A DNA stretch of 64,000 bases from Triatoma infestans (Eukaryota; Arthropoda; Insecta; Hemiptera; Reduviidae): positions 41,144-105,143 of the forward strand of contig JAAEAF010003148.1 of assembly GCA_011037195.1 (NCBI GenBank), in the 5' to 3' direction. Shown here in pieces: positions 55,780 through 64,000 of the stretch. A program made the position numbers and the translations under genes. The notes beneath the pieces are model-generated. The model saw only the letters and a program-made list of their open reading frames with translations, did no database searches and was not told where the DNA came from. Every line of letters starts with the position of its first letter. Position 1 is the stretch's first letter.

Positions 55780-56980
55780 ATTTAAATTTAAAAATTTTTA
55801 TTCACCATTAAGATTTACTTTAACAGATAGATATAAAACGTATCATTTTTATTTTGAAATATTTTAGCCGGAAAAATTTGTTTTAGACGTTTTAAGAAAT
55901 CTGTGTGACGTTTTCACAGGGGCTTTCTTCAATGTTTATTGAAGGCGCTGTCTTCTGGATTACAATATAATCACTTCAATTAGTCTATCTGTCATGGTTT
56001 TTTTTTTTTTAAGCAACATATATTCCAACCACAACTATGTTTATTTATTTATTTTATTTTTTCTATCAACAAACGGCATAAGCCTTATGGTTGAAGTCAT
56101 TACAAGTGATACATAAATATAATAATAGCAAAGTAATACATGCACAGTTAACAGTAAAACTTCAAGTAGTGAAAAAATGTTTCTTGAAAAGTCCAGACAC
56201 CATTTGGAAATCCACATCACTAGGAATATACTCATTCCATGACCTGCATATTCTACAAATGATGTCAGCGTTGAACAGCGCATTAATCTTAATGGTAGGG
56301 ATCACGAAATGCGAAGTACTGCGCAAGCAGCGAGATGGTACATGAAAAGGAATGGCAGCAAGTAGCGCCATGCAATCAATTTCACCATTCAAGTGTTTCT
56401 TTAAGAATAAAAGACCAGCATTACGTCTTCTAGACTCTAGAGAGCAGAAATGAGTAGCACCGCTGGATAACGTTTTGTTAAAAGTCCTGATAAAACGGGT
56501 TTGAATAGCTTCAAGTCTAGCTATATCCTTCTTAGTGTAAGGACACCAAATCAACGACACATACTCAAGGAGGCTTCTAAACATATGCATTATACACAGT
56601 TAGCACCGCTTTAGTATCTCTAAGATCACGAGTGTGACTTATTACAAAACCCAGCGCTCTCGATGCTTTCCTACATACATATTCAAACTGATTCGTGAAA
56701 GAGAGGTCATAACTCAGTGTAACTCCTAAATCCTTCACATTACGAGTCCTCTCCAATGGTTTGCCATCAATGAGGTACTGATACGATATAAAACTCTTTT
56801 TACGATAAAAAGAAATGACTTGGCATTTTTTAACACATTAAGTTCCATGCAGCACCAGTCAGAAACAATGCGGAGGGTATCTTGAATTATGTTAATATTT
56901 ATCAATTTTATAATAATTTATTAAATGCAGTAAGAGAAAATCATGAGGACCTTTCTCGGCAGATTTTTTTTTTTTTTGTC
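55780..56980 (+). repeat. Diverged family A copy around a CR1-like element
   Basis: The left part has CGTATCATTTTTATTTTGAAATATTTTAGCCGG and GGCGCTGTCTTCTGGATTACAATATAATCACTTC, which resembles 18815-18850 in another A copy. The right end at 56925-56975 has AATGCAGTAAGAGAAAATC and CAGATTTTTTT. The CR1-like element lies between. Confidence 0.5.
56041..56890 (-). pseudogene. CR1-like non-LTR retrotransposon, frameshifted 3' part
   Basis: On the minus strand, three successive frames give INIIQDTLRIVSDWCCMELN and VLKNAKSFLF; then RKKSFISYQYLIDGKPLERT, RNVKDLGVTLSYDLSF and VCRKASRALGFVI; then SLLEYVSLIWCPYTKKDIAR, LFLKKHLNGEIDCMALLAAI and RSWNEYIPSDVDF. This covers the region from the end of the reverse transcriptase palm to the C-terminus. 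At least two frameshifts (near 56800 and 56585) break it. The 3' end is (AAAT)n at 56041-56060. The equivalent blocks in 19837-20647 (VKDLGVLL, LEYESIIWSPYT, NGDIDCPELLA) show it is the same group, with substantial divergence. Confidence 0.8.
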
Positions 56981-56989
56981 GTAAGGAGA

Positions 56990-58320
56990 AAAATTCACAA
57001 TAAAACCTAGCGATTAGTTTAGAAGAAATGGCGGCTTCATTATTCATAATAACAGTTTGTCTTCTCTGTATTGTAAAATAATTTATTCATACAACTTTTA
57101 CAAGTATTTCGGTGAAGATCAATTTAATATTACAATCATATCGCCATATTGTTAAGTAGTGTTCAAAGTTCAAAACTTGATGACGTTTACAATATCTAGA
57201 ATGAATGGAAGAATGAGGAGGGTGATGGCTCCCTTGACAAATATACTGGATATCTCGACATAACATTTGTCCTATTCTTTTGTTCCTTCGTTGATATTAT
57301 TAATAATTTAGTATTAAAAAAAAAAGAAGATATACGTATAAATGCTCTCCCGTTGTGGAATAACGAGGGAGAGAGAGAGAGAGAGAGAAAGTGGGAGAAA
57401 GTTTCGAATGTAAAGAGGCAGGTTCTGCACGCTACACTACTATCGTTGGCCATCTGTCGTGCCAATTGGATTCACAAAAGATCACACATACACACGCTGT
57501 ATCTGCCAGTGCCGCAGGGCACATCTATTCCAACCATATTCTTCTCTCTCAGTTTCTCTCTCTCTCTGAAACACTGTGTTACACCCTTGTCACTTTAAGC
57601 TTACTACTGGTCCTCATCCCGTACAGGCCAATACTAAATATTCATAGCCTCTTGGGGGCTTACTGTGTAAGCCAATTATAGATACCAAAAACTCTTCTCC
57701 TCTTGTCATAGAATTTTAATTATGAGTGTTCCACTCTTTTTATTTTTTTTTTTTATGACAATTTTTTTTTTTTTGTTTTTTATAGAGTTGAATATTTGCA
57801 TAATTCGGAACTGATTTCATAGCTCCCAGTAATAGGTTCAGATAAAAGATTGGGACTTCGATATCTTCTCTTCCAGTGAAGTGATTCGCTTCTATTTTTA
57901 AACTAGTAGTAAAGACCTAGTTTTAATTTGAAACATATCTGCTGTGAAACACTGTTTAACGATTTTCATTTTTTAGGGAGTTTACAAAGTTATAATCAAT
58001 ATTTAATTTTGCTTAACTTAAACTCCTCATTTTCTATAAACCTGTTCAAAAACTTTTTTCAATGGACAACATTCTCTTAGACATTACTTAACATGCTTAC
58101 CAGTTTTTATATACCTTTATTTAAATAATTTTCAACTGTTGTAGAAAAGTTAATATTTATTAGCGAGTTTAATGTCTTTAAACTCTCGTTTTTCCATTGT
58201 GAAAAACTGGCAATATATTCTTTTGTCAAATTAATAAACGATTTTCTTACTTATTTGATCTTCATTTTCCTAAGTTTTAAAATTGTTCGTAATGTAAATT
58301 TAAAAAAATAAACTATTCTT
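56990..58320. other. No recognised gene; GA and T runs
   Basis: A GA run lies at 57368-57389 with a CT-rich patch at 57541-57566 and T runs at 57735-57780. Frames at 57353-57681 are open but driven by these repeats. Confidence 0.5.
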
Positions 58321-58329
58321 CGAAAAGTT

Positions 58330-58564
58330 TTTTTTTTGTTTTTTTTATTTTAGGCGCGTCAACATCTATAGAGTCTTTGGCGCCCGGAGCCTTCTCACTG
58401 CACTGCCGGACTACGGACAGTGTTCTCTTGTTCCAGACAACACTGTCCATCACCGGACAGTGGGCTGTAGAGGCTCCTAGGAACAAAAAAATCTAAGAGT
58501 ATCACAGCTGGACTCGAACCCGAGTCCTCCGCGTGGGAGTCCAGTACGCTAACCACTTAGCTAT
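58330..58564 (-). mobile_element. tRNA-derived SINE with 9 bp target duplication
   Basis: CGAAAAGTT occurs at 58321-58329 and 58565-58573. A T-rich stretch (A tail on the SINE strand) is followed by GGCGCGTCAACATC, the body with CACTGTCCATCACCGGACAGTG, and the tRNA-like head with GGACTCGAACCCGAGTCC (box B complement) and CTAACCACTTAGCTA (box A complement). It is the most complete minus-strand copy. Confidence 0.9.
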
Positions 58565-58574
58565 CGAAAAGTTA

Positions 58575-59910
58575 TTAATTACCAAACAGTTTTCCCAAAC
58601 TTGTAATATTTTTTTACACTTTTACAAGGTTTTGAAACTTATTTATCACCAATTTGTTTCTTAGTTTCGTGCAAATATTTTCAAATGATCACTGAATTTT
58701 TTATTTTTTTCCAATACTTTCTGGATTGAGACGGCAAATTAACATAAATAAAAAAAAACCTACAAAAGTAGTCAGGTTAGTATTATACTTCGAAATGTTT
58801 ATTCTTTTTCTCCTACTAAACTGTCATTAAACTTCCGATCAGTTTGTATGCAGATTATTTTTTGTTGTTTATATACGGCTACTAGGTGCGCTAGTGTCTG
58901 CAGGAGACAGACACTCAAACGGCGGTAATAGCCCTACAATATATTTCATTTATTTAAGAATAGTATTAATAATAATTCATAACTTTTTGAATTAAACATA
59001 TTAAATGTATTTTAATCTTGTAGACAAGTGATATATATATATATATATATAAAATAAAAGACTGGAACTAAACTCTTTTGACACGGAAATTTAAATTAAA
59101 ATTAGTTATGTTGCCTGAGGCTGCACTGCGCTCAGATATCAGCTGTTCTCCTCAGATCTTTCTAATATAATATATAAAGAATACTGTTGTTAAAACTTGC
59201 TAAGGATATTTTTTATAATGTCCGACTTTTAATAAATTAGATCTTCAAAATTATTTTAGAAAAACAGTTATTTATAATAATACAAAGATATTATGAAAAA
59301 TATTCCATTGATTTAAATAAACTTTTAAAAGTGATCAATTTGTATCTCTCAATCTGTTTAAATGAGAATCTGTTTCTAATGAAATGCAGAGGCGTCAAGG
59401 AGTAAAATCTTCAATCTTTAGGAGACTCAGCTTTCAATTTCTCTCATACTGAAGGACAGAGAATATTGTATGATTTCGAAGACTATACAAAGATGTTTCA
59501 TAATGAAATCTGTTTCATTTAGTCACTTCAGATGGTTTTCAATTTAATGTCAACTAAACGATAAATGATGCATGTTTACACTAATAACTTGCTTGAATTT
59601 TCGGAAATAATTGACAGCGTTCTGTCAGTATTCGATGGTTATACTCCCTAAATATGCGCACATAAAAAATAGACTACTGAAAACCCTATGAAAGCCCTAA
59701 GTCAGTTGTCCAGGATCAGGACTATTCCTATCGCCAAGTCAACATTTCCATTATTGCTAATCTATTATTCGTATTCTCCAACGTTTCTTTCCAAATAAGT
59801 TTATTCATTTGTACAATTTGTTTTCTCTATCTCTCTCTTTTATTTATTGAAAATAAAATGCTGTTTGCATTTAAAAAAGAAGTTTACAATGGATTCTTCA
59901 ATTGTTTTTC
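58575..59910. other. No recognised gene; short hairpin and TA run
   Basis: A perfect 8 bp stem AGTGTCTG / CAGACACT with a 7-base loop lies at 58893-58915. A TA run lies at 59031-59050. Otherwise AT-rich without recognised repeats. Confidence 0.5.
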
Positions 59911-59916
59911 TTCTGT

Positions 59917-60430
59917 CTACGATGGATGTAACAAGTCTGGTAGCCATGTCCGTTTTAGTCTTCTATCTGGAACTAGAGTTGTTTGTAAATTGTTGATGAA
60001 AAGATTTGTATGACCGTTGAGTTTGACATGATACTTAGTGTACAGTCGATGTGCGGCTTCTTTTACTGTTTCAATGTTTTTATCTTTATGTATGGATTTG
60101 TTTGTAACATAGAAACGAGATGAGTGGATAGTCTGTAGAGTACGAGATTAGAATGTCTGAATTTTTTTCAAATGTATCTCTGTTTAGCCGCTCCCCAAAG
60201 CTGAAGTCCGTATGTCCAAAGTGGTTTCAGTAGTGTTCTGTAAATTAGGAGTTTATTCTTTATGTTTAATGTGGATCTTGCCTTTAGTAATCTGTATAAC
60301 TGTTTGAAACGTAAACTAAGTTCTAGTCTTTTAGTCTTTACATGTGTTGCCCAAGTTAGTCGTTTGTCCAAGTGCATCCCTAAATATTTTACTGAGTTAC
60401 TTAATGGTTCGTTATTATACTTCACAGAGA
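59917..60430 (-). pseudogene. Jockey-like retrotransposon C-terminal part
   Basis: The frame from 60425 to 60168 encodes NEPLSNSVKYLGMHLDKRLT, THVKTKRLELSLRFKQLYRL, LLIYRTLLKPLWTYGLQLWG and AAKQRYI. After a frame change, IQTF, a stop, SRTLQTIHSSRFYVTNKSIH, KEAAHRLYTKYHVKLNGHTN and LVPDRRLKRTWLPDLLHPS lead to a TAG at 59917-59919. The YLG..LD..LTW, GLQLWG and RRLKR.W blocks are characteristic of the Jockey clade. One frameshift and one internal stop make it dead. No poly(A) was seen near its 3' end. Confidence 0.82.
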
Positions 60431-60434
60431 TACA

Positions 60435-61212
60435 GAGTAAAATGTACTATTTTTGTTTTGTTAATATTGAGTTTACTTTTCCACGTGATGTTGTGATGAA
60501 GAGGAGGGAAGTAAAAATAATAAGAATAAACAATAGCTCATATATGTTAAACAAAAAAAATTCAACTGAGAAATTTAAATAATATTAAAAGTGACATATG
60601 TATAAAATGAAATGTCAAACGCATTAACAACTCTTTTATTTTTATTAATTAAATTGTTTTACTTAAAAGTACCTGTAATTCTAATGCAAGTTTGCTATAA
60701 TTTATCAACTAGGCCAGTGTTTTTCCATTCAAATAAGCAAGTTAATATCCTTCTTTTAAGTAAGCAAGCAATACATTGTACTGCCTGGCAGCTTTCAGTT
60801 TTAATTCGTACATAGAGAGTATACTGTGTACCAGTTTACTATTGTCTGCAAAGTATTTCTCACCAGCTTCAATTGTTCTGAGATTATTTCTGGTCTTTCT
60901 AATAAACCTCTCTCAATCTCACCAGTTCTCTATTGAAAATCTAAAAGCTATAATTTTGTGTAAAATGTAATTATTTAAATCATTGTTGATTTATTTCATA
61001 CGTTTAAAACTAAGTGATGATTCATGGAAGATTCTTAGAAAATGAGTTTTCATTGTTTTTAGAACAAGATTGAGTACTAAACAGGCAATGAGAGACCGGT
61101 ACTGGATATGAAGAGAAACGTGCCATGTCTGTAGTAGAGATAGAATAATGTTAAGAAGGACAAGAATGATGCAGAAAGTGACAGAGAGAATTTATATATA
61201 TATAAACTTCTC

Positions 61213-61243
<31 letters not shown>

Positions 61244-61870
61244 TCTTCTTCTGCTCTCTTATATATAATAAAGAGAGAAGAGAAGAAGAAAATCGATATT
61301 ATACGTTTGTTAATTATGCAAGGCATCGATCCTTCCTAAAGAGGGGGAGAATAATATAAACTGCATTTATTATATAATAGAGTTAAGTACAGGCCGAGAT
61401 GAAACGTGAAGTATATTTGAGGGTGAGTGAGTTACTATGGTGTACAGGCAGGGCTCTTCTAACAATCTTCCTTTTTTGCTTGAATATTGTTATGTACATA
61501 ATATTATATTATATACTGTGTTATTGTTGTACTTATTCTTTATACGAGTATATACAACTCTAACAATAACAATAGAAATAAAAAGAATTTATATGTTTTA
61601 CAAGATTTTCTCACAAATATTTGTAGCTAATGAAAGATTCAATTGCATATTTAATATGAGTTGCGCACTCACCTTTTCAATGGGAAATTATGATTATAAT
61701 TTGCAGAGTAGAACTCCATCCTCCTAATATTTAGAGTTGGATCTATGAAAAATTGTAAGTAACTTACCTATCCTATAGATTTTTAGACATTCCATGACCA
61801 GAATACCATTGCTGATATCTTTGCCGATAATTTTGATTAGTTTAAAGAATGCCTTTTTTTGTTTCACAAA
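60435..61870. other. No recognised gene; CT run
   Basis: A CT run lies at 61212-61239 and a TA run just before it (61195-61202). Frames at 60612-60970 and 61437-61727 show no family pattern. Confidence 0.5.
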
Positions 61871-61880
61871 TGTACATTAT

Positions 61881-62834
61881 GTGTTCATTCCCCCTGATCC
61901 TGTGGAGGAATGGTCTCACCCATCTACAGCAATTGCTTTGAGAGAAGAAAGAAATAAATTATGTTACCGAATATACACAGATGGTAGTAAAATTGGAGAT
62001 CAGGTTGGAGGTGCTTTAGTTATATTTAGAGAAAGTGAAAATGTACCTATGTATACAGAAAAATTTAAACTTGCGTTTTGGTGCTCAAACAACCAAGCCG
62101 AACTCCTAGGCATCCTTAAGGCGATTGAATGGATAGAGATGGTAACGTCTAGTTTTCCAAAGACAAGGACTGCTGAGATAAATACAGATAGTGAGGTATC
62201 TCTGGCCATATTAAATGATCATGGAAATCATAACTCCATGGCTGATTTCATTAGATCAAAATTAAAAAGGTTGAGAATGGAATTGGATTGGATTATAAAT
62301 CTGGAATGGGTCAAGGCCCATGCTGGCAATGTAGGTAATGAAGTAGCAGATAGTTTAGCTAAAGAAGCGGCTTTAGACCCTGACCTGACCATCTGCTATT
62401 CAAAGGTTCCTCTTAGTTATGTGAAGAGAGAGGCTGCAAAGAAAAGTCAAGAAATGTGGGAAAATGAGTGGCAAAATACTTGCAAAGGCGAAGTAACTAA
62501 AAGTTTCTTCCCAACAGTTGCAATGAGGAACAAGATCGAATTGCAGCACTCTTACAAACTAACTATGGCACTTACCGGTCACGGGAAAAATAAATCATAT
62601 TTATTTAGATTTAAAATAAAAAACAGCCCTGGATGTGTTTGTAATAGTTTGGTTGCCCAAACGTGGCACCATATAATTTTCGACTGCCCATTTTTTGAGG
62701 CAAGTAGAGCGAAATTGATAAAGGAGGTGATTCAGGAAGGAGAAGGATGGCCAGCAGCTCCGAGTTTGTTAGTTTCAAAATTCAATAAACAGTTCATGGT
62801 GTTTATCAACAAAATTGACCTAAATTTATTATAA
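61881..62834 (+). CDS. Retrotransposon polyprotein C-terminus: RNase H domain and zinc-binding tail
   Basis: One open frame encodes an RNase HI domain that degrades the RNA of RNA-DNA hybrids during retrotransposition. Counting from the Met at 61794, the acidic residues are D63 (YTDGSK), E103 (NNQAELLGI), D132 (INTDSE) and D186 (NEVADSLAKEA), with H176 in WVKAHAGN; all are present. The tail has LTGHGKNKSYLFRF, then C281-x-C283, H293 and C298 (CVCNSL...WHHIIFDC), a zinc-binding pattern shared by R1-, I- and LOA-like elements. The target duplication shows that the first 29 codons, including that Met, are flanking DNA, so the native protein enters at about V30 (VFIPPDPVEEW). The upstream reverse transcriptase and endonuclease were lost by 5' truncation. 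The reading frame is uninterrupted to the TAA. I/R1 group placement is inference. Confidence 0.9.
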   Translation: MFIPPDPVEEWSHPSTAIALREERNKLCYRIYTDGSKIGDQVGGALVIFRESENVPMYTEKFKLAFWCSNNQAELLGILKAIEWIEMVTSSFPKTRTAEINTDSEVSLAILNDHGNHNSMADFIRSKLKRLRMELDWIINLEWVKAHAGNVGNEVADSLAKEAALDPDLTICYSKVPLSYVKREAAKKSQEMWENEWQNTCKGEVTKSFFPTVAMRNKIELQHSYKLTMALTGHGKNKSYLFRFKIKNSPGCVCNSLVAQTWHHIIFDCPFFEASRAKLIKEVIQEGEGWPAAPSLLVSKFNKQFMVFINKIDLNLL

Positions 62835-63090
62835 ATTGTTTGCTAGTTCTTTGATTATTATAACTTCTTAGTCTTTTTTATTTTTAATTTAATTGTTAAT
62901 TGTTCATATTTAGTTTATGCAAACAACTCTAAATTGCTATTGTCTTTACATTACTTAAAAATAATATTGATAATGATAAATGTTAAATTAATATTTTGAA
63001 TATATTGTTAAATGCTTGTAATCATGATGGGGACAGGCAGAATAATAAACTCCTCAGTTGCAGGGCTACTGGAGCTGGGAAAAAAAAAAA
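61881..63090 (+). mobile_element. 5'-truncated non-LTR retrotransposon, 10 bp or longer target duplication
   Basis: TGTACATTAT occurs at 61871-61880 and at 63091-63100. The A run at 63080-63090 precedes the right copy, and because AAA also precedes the left copy the duplication may be 13 bp. The element consists of 954 bp of coding sequence, a 245 bp AT-rich 3' UTR ending GGGCTACTGGAGCTGGG, and the poly(A). The clean ends and intact coding frame suggest it is one of the youngest insertions here. Confidence 0.92.
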
Positions 63091-63219
63091 TGTACATTAT
63101 AAGTTAATAATTTAGCAAGCATTACAAAAAAAAAAATTACTGCAAATATGACATTGAATTGGATAATTTAACGACATTCACGACATTCAACTGTTTTCAA
63201 TTGATAATACTTTTCATCA

Positions 63220-63607
63220 GAGATATTTTCCGTGATAACCTGCTTCTTTTTTGTGATTATCGACCGGTTTTGGGCTTTCGCCCATCATCAGGATGTACTT
63301 TAAGTAGCTAACATAGTTTAAGTTAGTTGGGTATTTCATTTTTAAAGGGTATAATATGTCCCTTTAAAGACTGGAACATGTTTTTACCCACTCAGATCCT
63401 AACACCCCTCTTAACTAGTTAGGCCCTAACAAAAACATTTAAAGACCAGTGTATCAACTAAATTTGCTCCTATGCAAGAGTATGTTATCACAACGCTTGA
63501 CAAAAACAATTTGATGATGAAAACCGGTCGATGATCACAAAAAGAAGCAGGCTATCACGGAAAATATCTCTGATGCTTTCCAGCTCTGCGGAACCAACCA
63601 CAACACG
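63220..63607. mobile_element. Family H inverted-arm element with 15 bp target duplication
   Basis: TAATACTTTTCATCA is present exactly at 63205-63219 and 63608-63622. The left arm is truncated, starting at GAGATATTTTCC, and reaches CCCATCATCAGGATG; the right arm is complete from CAGTGTATCAACTAAATTTG to GGAACCAACCACAACAC. Between is about 150 bp without a frame. The left core (minus, 63257-63295) has CUGAUGA, U, GGGC-GAAA-GCCC but AAAAC instead of GAAAC; the right core lacks helix II entirely (UUGAUGAUGAAAACCGGUC). The exact duplication indicates a relatively recent insertion. Confidence 0.85.
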
Positions 63608-63649
63608 TAATACTTTTCATCATGTTGATTGTCGGCCGCCTGAAGTAGT

Positions 63650-64000
63650 TGTTTTTACTTTCTCTTTTACTCCTAGTAAGTGGAAGTATTGTAATCGTAT
63701 CAAATTTTCGATATCAAGTTTTCGCCGGAAATAACCGTTTTGAGGTCCCCTGAGTCCAAAAAAGTGGTTTTTAGCAAATGGTCTGTGTTTCTGTGTGTGT
63801 GTGTGTGTGTGTGTCTTGAAACTTGATATTCCGTTTAGGTATCACCATGGGATCTGATAGTACATTACCTATCAAAATTCCTCAACCGGAAGTACCACTT
63901 TACTAGTTGGACTTTTTACTTTTTCGCGATTTTCTCAAAAATGGCTCCGATGATTTTTTTTTAACTTGTAACATCAACCACACATACAATGAGCTACAAT
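63650..64000 (+). repeat. Family A element, cut by the window end
   Basis: Starts TTTTACTTTCTCTTTTACTCC with one base change in the end hairpin, then TTTTCGCCGGAAATAACCG, AGCAAATGGTCTGTG and a GT run at 63795-63814, then CCGGAAGT at 63886 opening the first monomer. The remaining monomers lie beyond the window. Confidence 0.82.

Noticed and set aside
1..64000. CRISPR arrays, bacterial operons or prophage content
   Set aside because: Composition, transposon types, tRNA-derived SINEs and microsatellites are all eukaryotic; no regularly spaced repeats or dense coding were seen.

Overview
The window is eukaryotic, strongly AT-rich and intergenic in character. I recognise no host gene, rRNA, CRISPR array or origin. 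Every protein segment I can name belongs to a transposable element. The mix of Jockey-, R1- and I-like non-LTR retrotransposons, a CR1-like family with (AAAT)n tails, a hAT transposon, a mariner and a tRNA-derived SINE suggests an invertebrate, most likely an arthropod; this is inference from element types and species cannot be assigned.

Four dispersed families make up much of the DNA. Family A is a roughly 1 kb element seen about 18 times. It has a palindromic hairpin at one end, a GT microsatellite at a fixed internal site, about three ~300 bp monomers each opening with CCGGAAGT, and a second hairpin at the other end; I propose it is a non-autonomous Helentron-like element. Family H is a set of inverted-arm elements whose arms fold into a hammerhead-ribozyme-like core, as known from Penelope-like retroelements. 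Family B is a ~470 bp repeat with inverted ends in its best copy. The fourth is a SINE of about 200-230 bp with a tRNA-like head.

Layout: 1-6.9 kb holds decayed Jockey fragments and one short insertion with an 11 bp target duplication. 6.9-19 kb holds family A, B and H copies and a SINE. 19.7-21.9 kb is a family A copy carrying a CR1-like element and a SINE, followed head-to-tail by another A end. 21.9-25.3 kb is mostly unassigned, with a GC-richer patch near 23.9-24.1 kb. 25.3-27.9 kb holds H, B and A copies, including the best full-length A. 29.86-31.12 kb is a hAT element with 8 bp target duplication; 38.54-39.32 kb is an internally deleted relative lying inside another SINE, next to a dead mariner (39.5-40.4 kb). 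41-49.5 kb is family A interrupted by B and an I-like retrotransposon. 50-56.9 kb holds SINEs, A copies with R1-like and H insertions and a CR1-like pseudogene. 58.3-64 kb holds a SINE, a Jockey fragment, a 5'-truncated retrotransposon with an intact RNase H domain and clean target duplication, a family H element with a 15 bp target duplication, and a family A copy running off the end.

Nesting gives relative ages: family A is the oldest layer, repeatedly interrupted by H, B, SINE and non-LTR insertions. The A/H repeat biology, especially the hammerhead-like cores and the Helentron-like architecture, is the most interesting content. All percentages and ages are by eye; no alignment or folding program was run.
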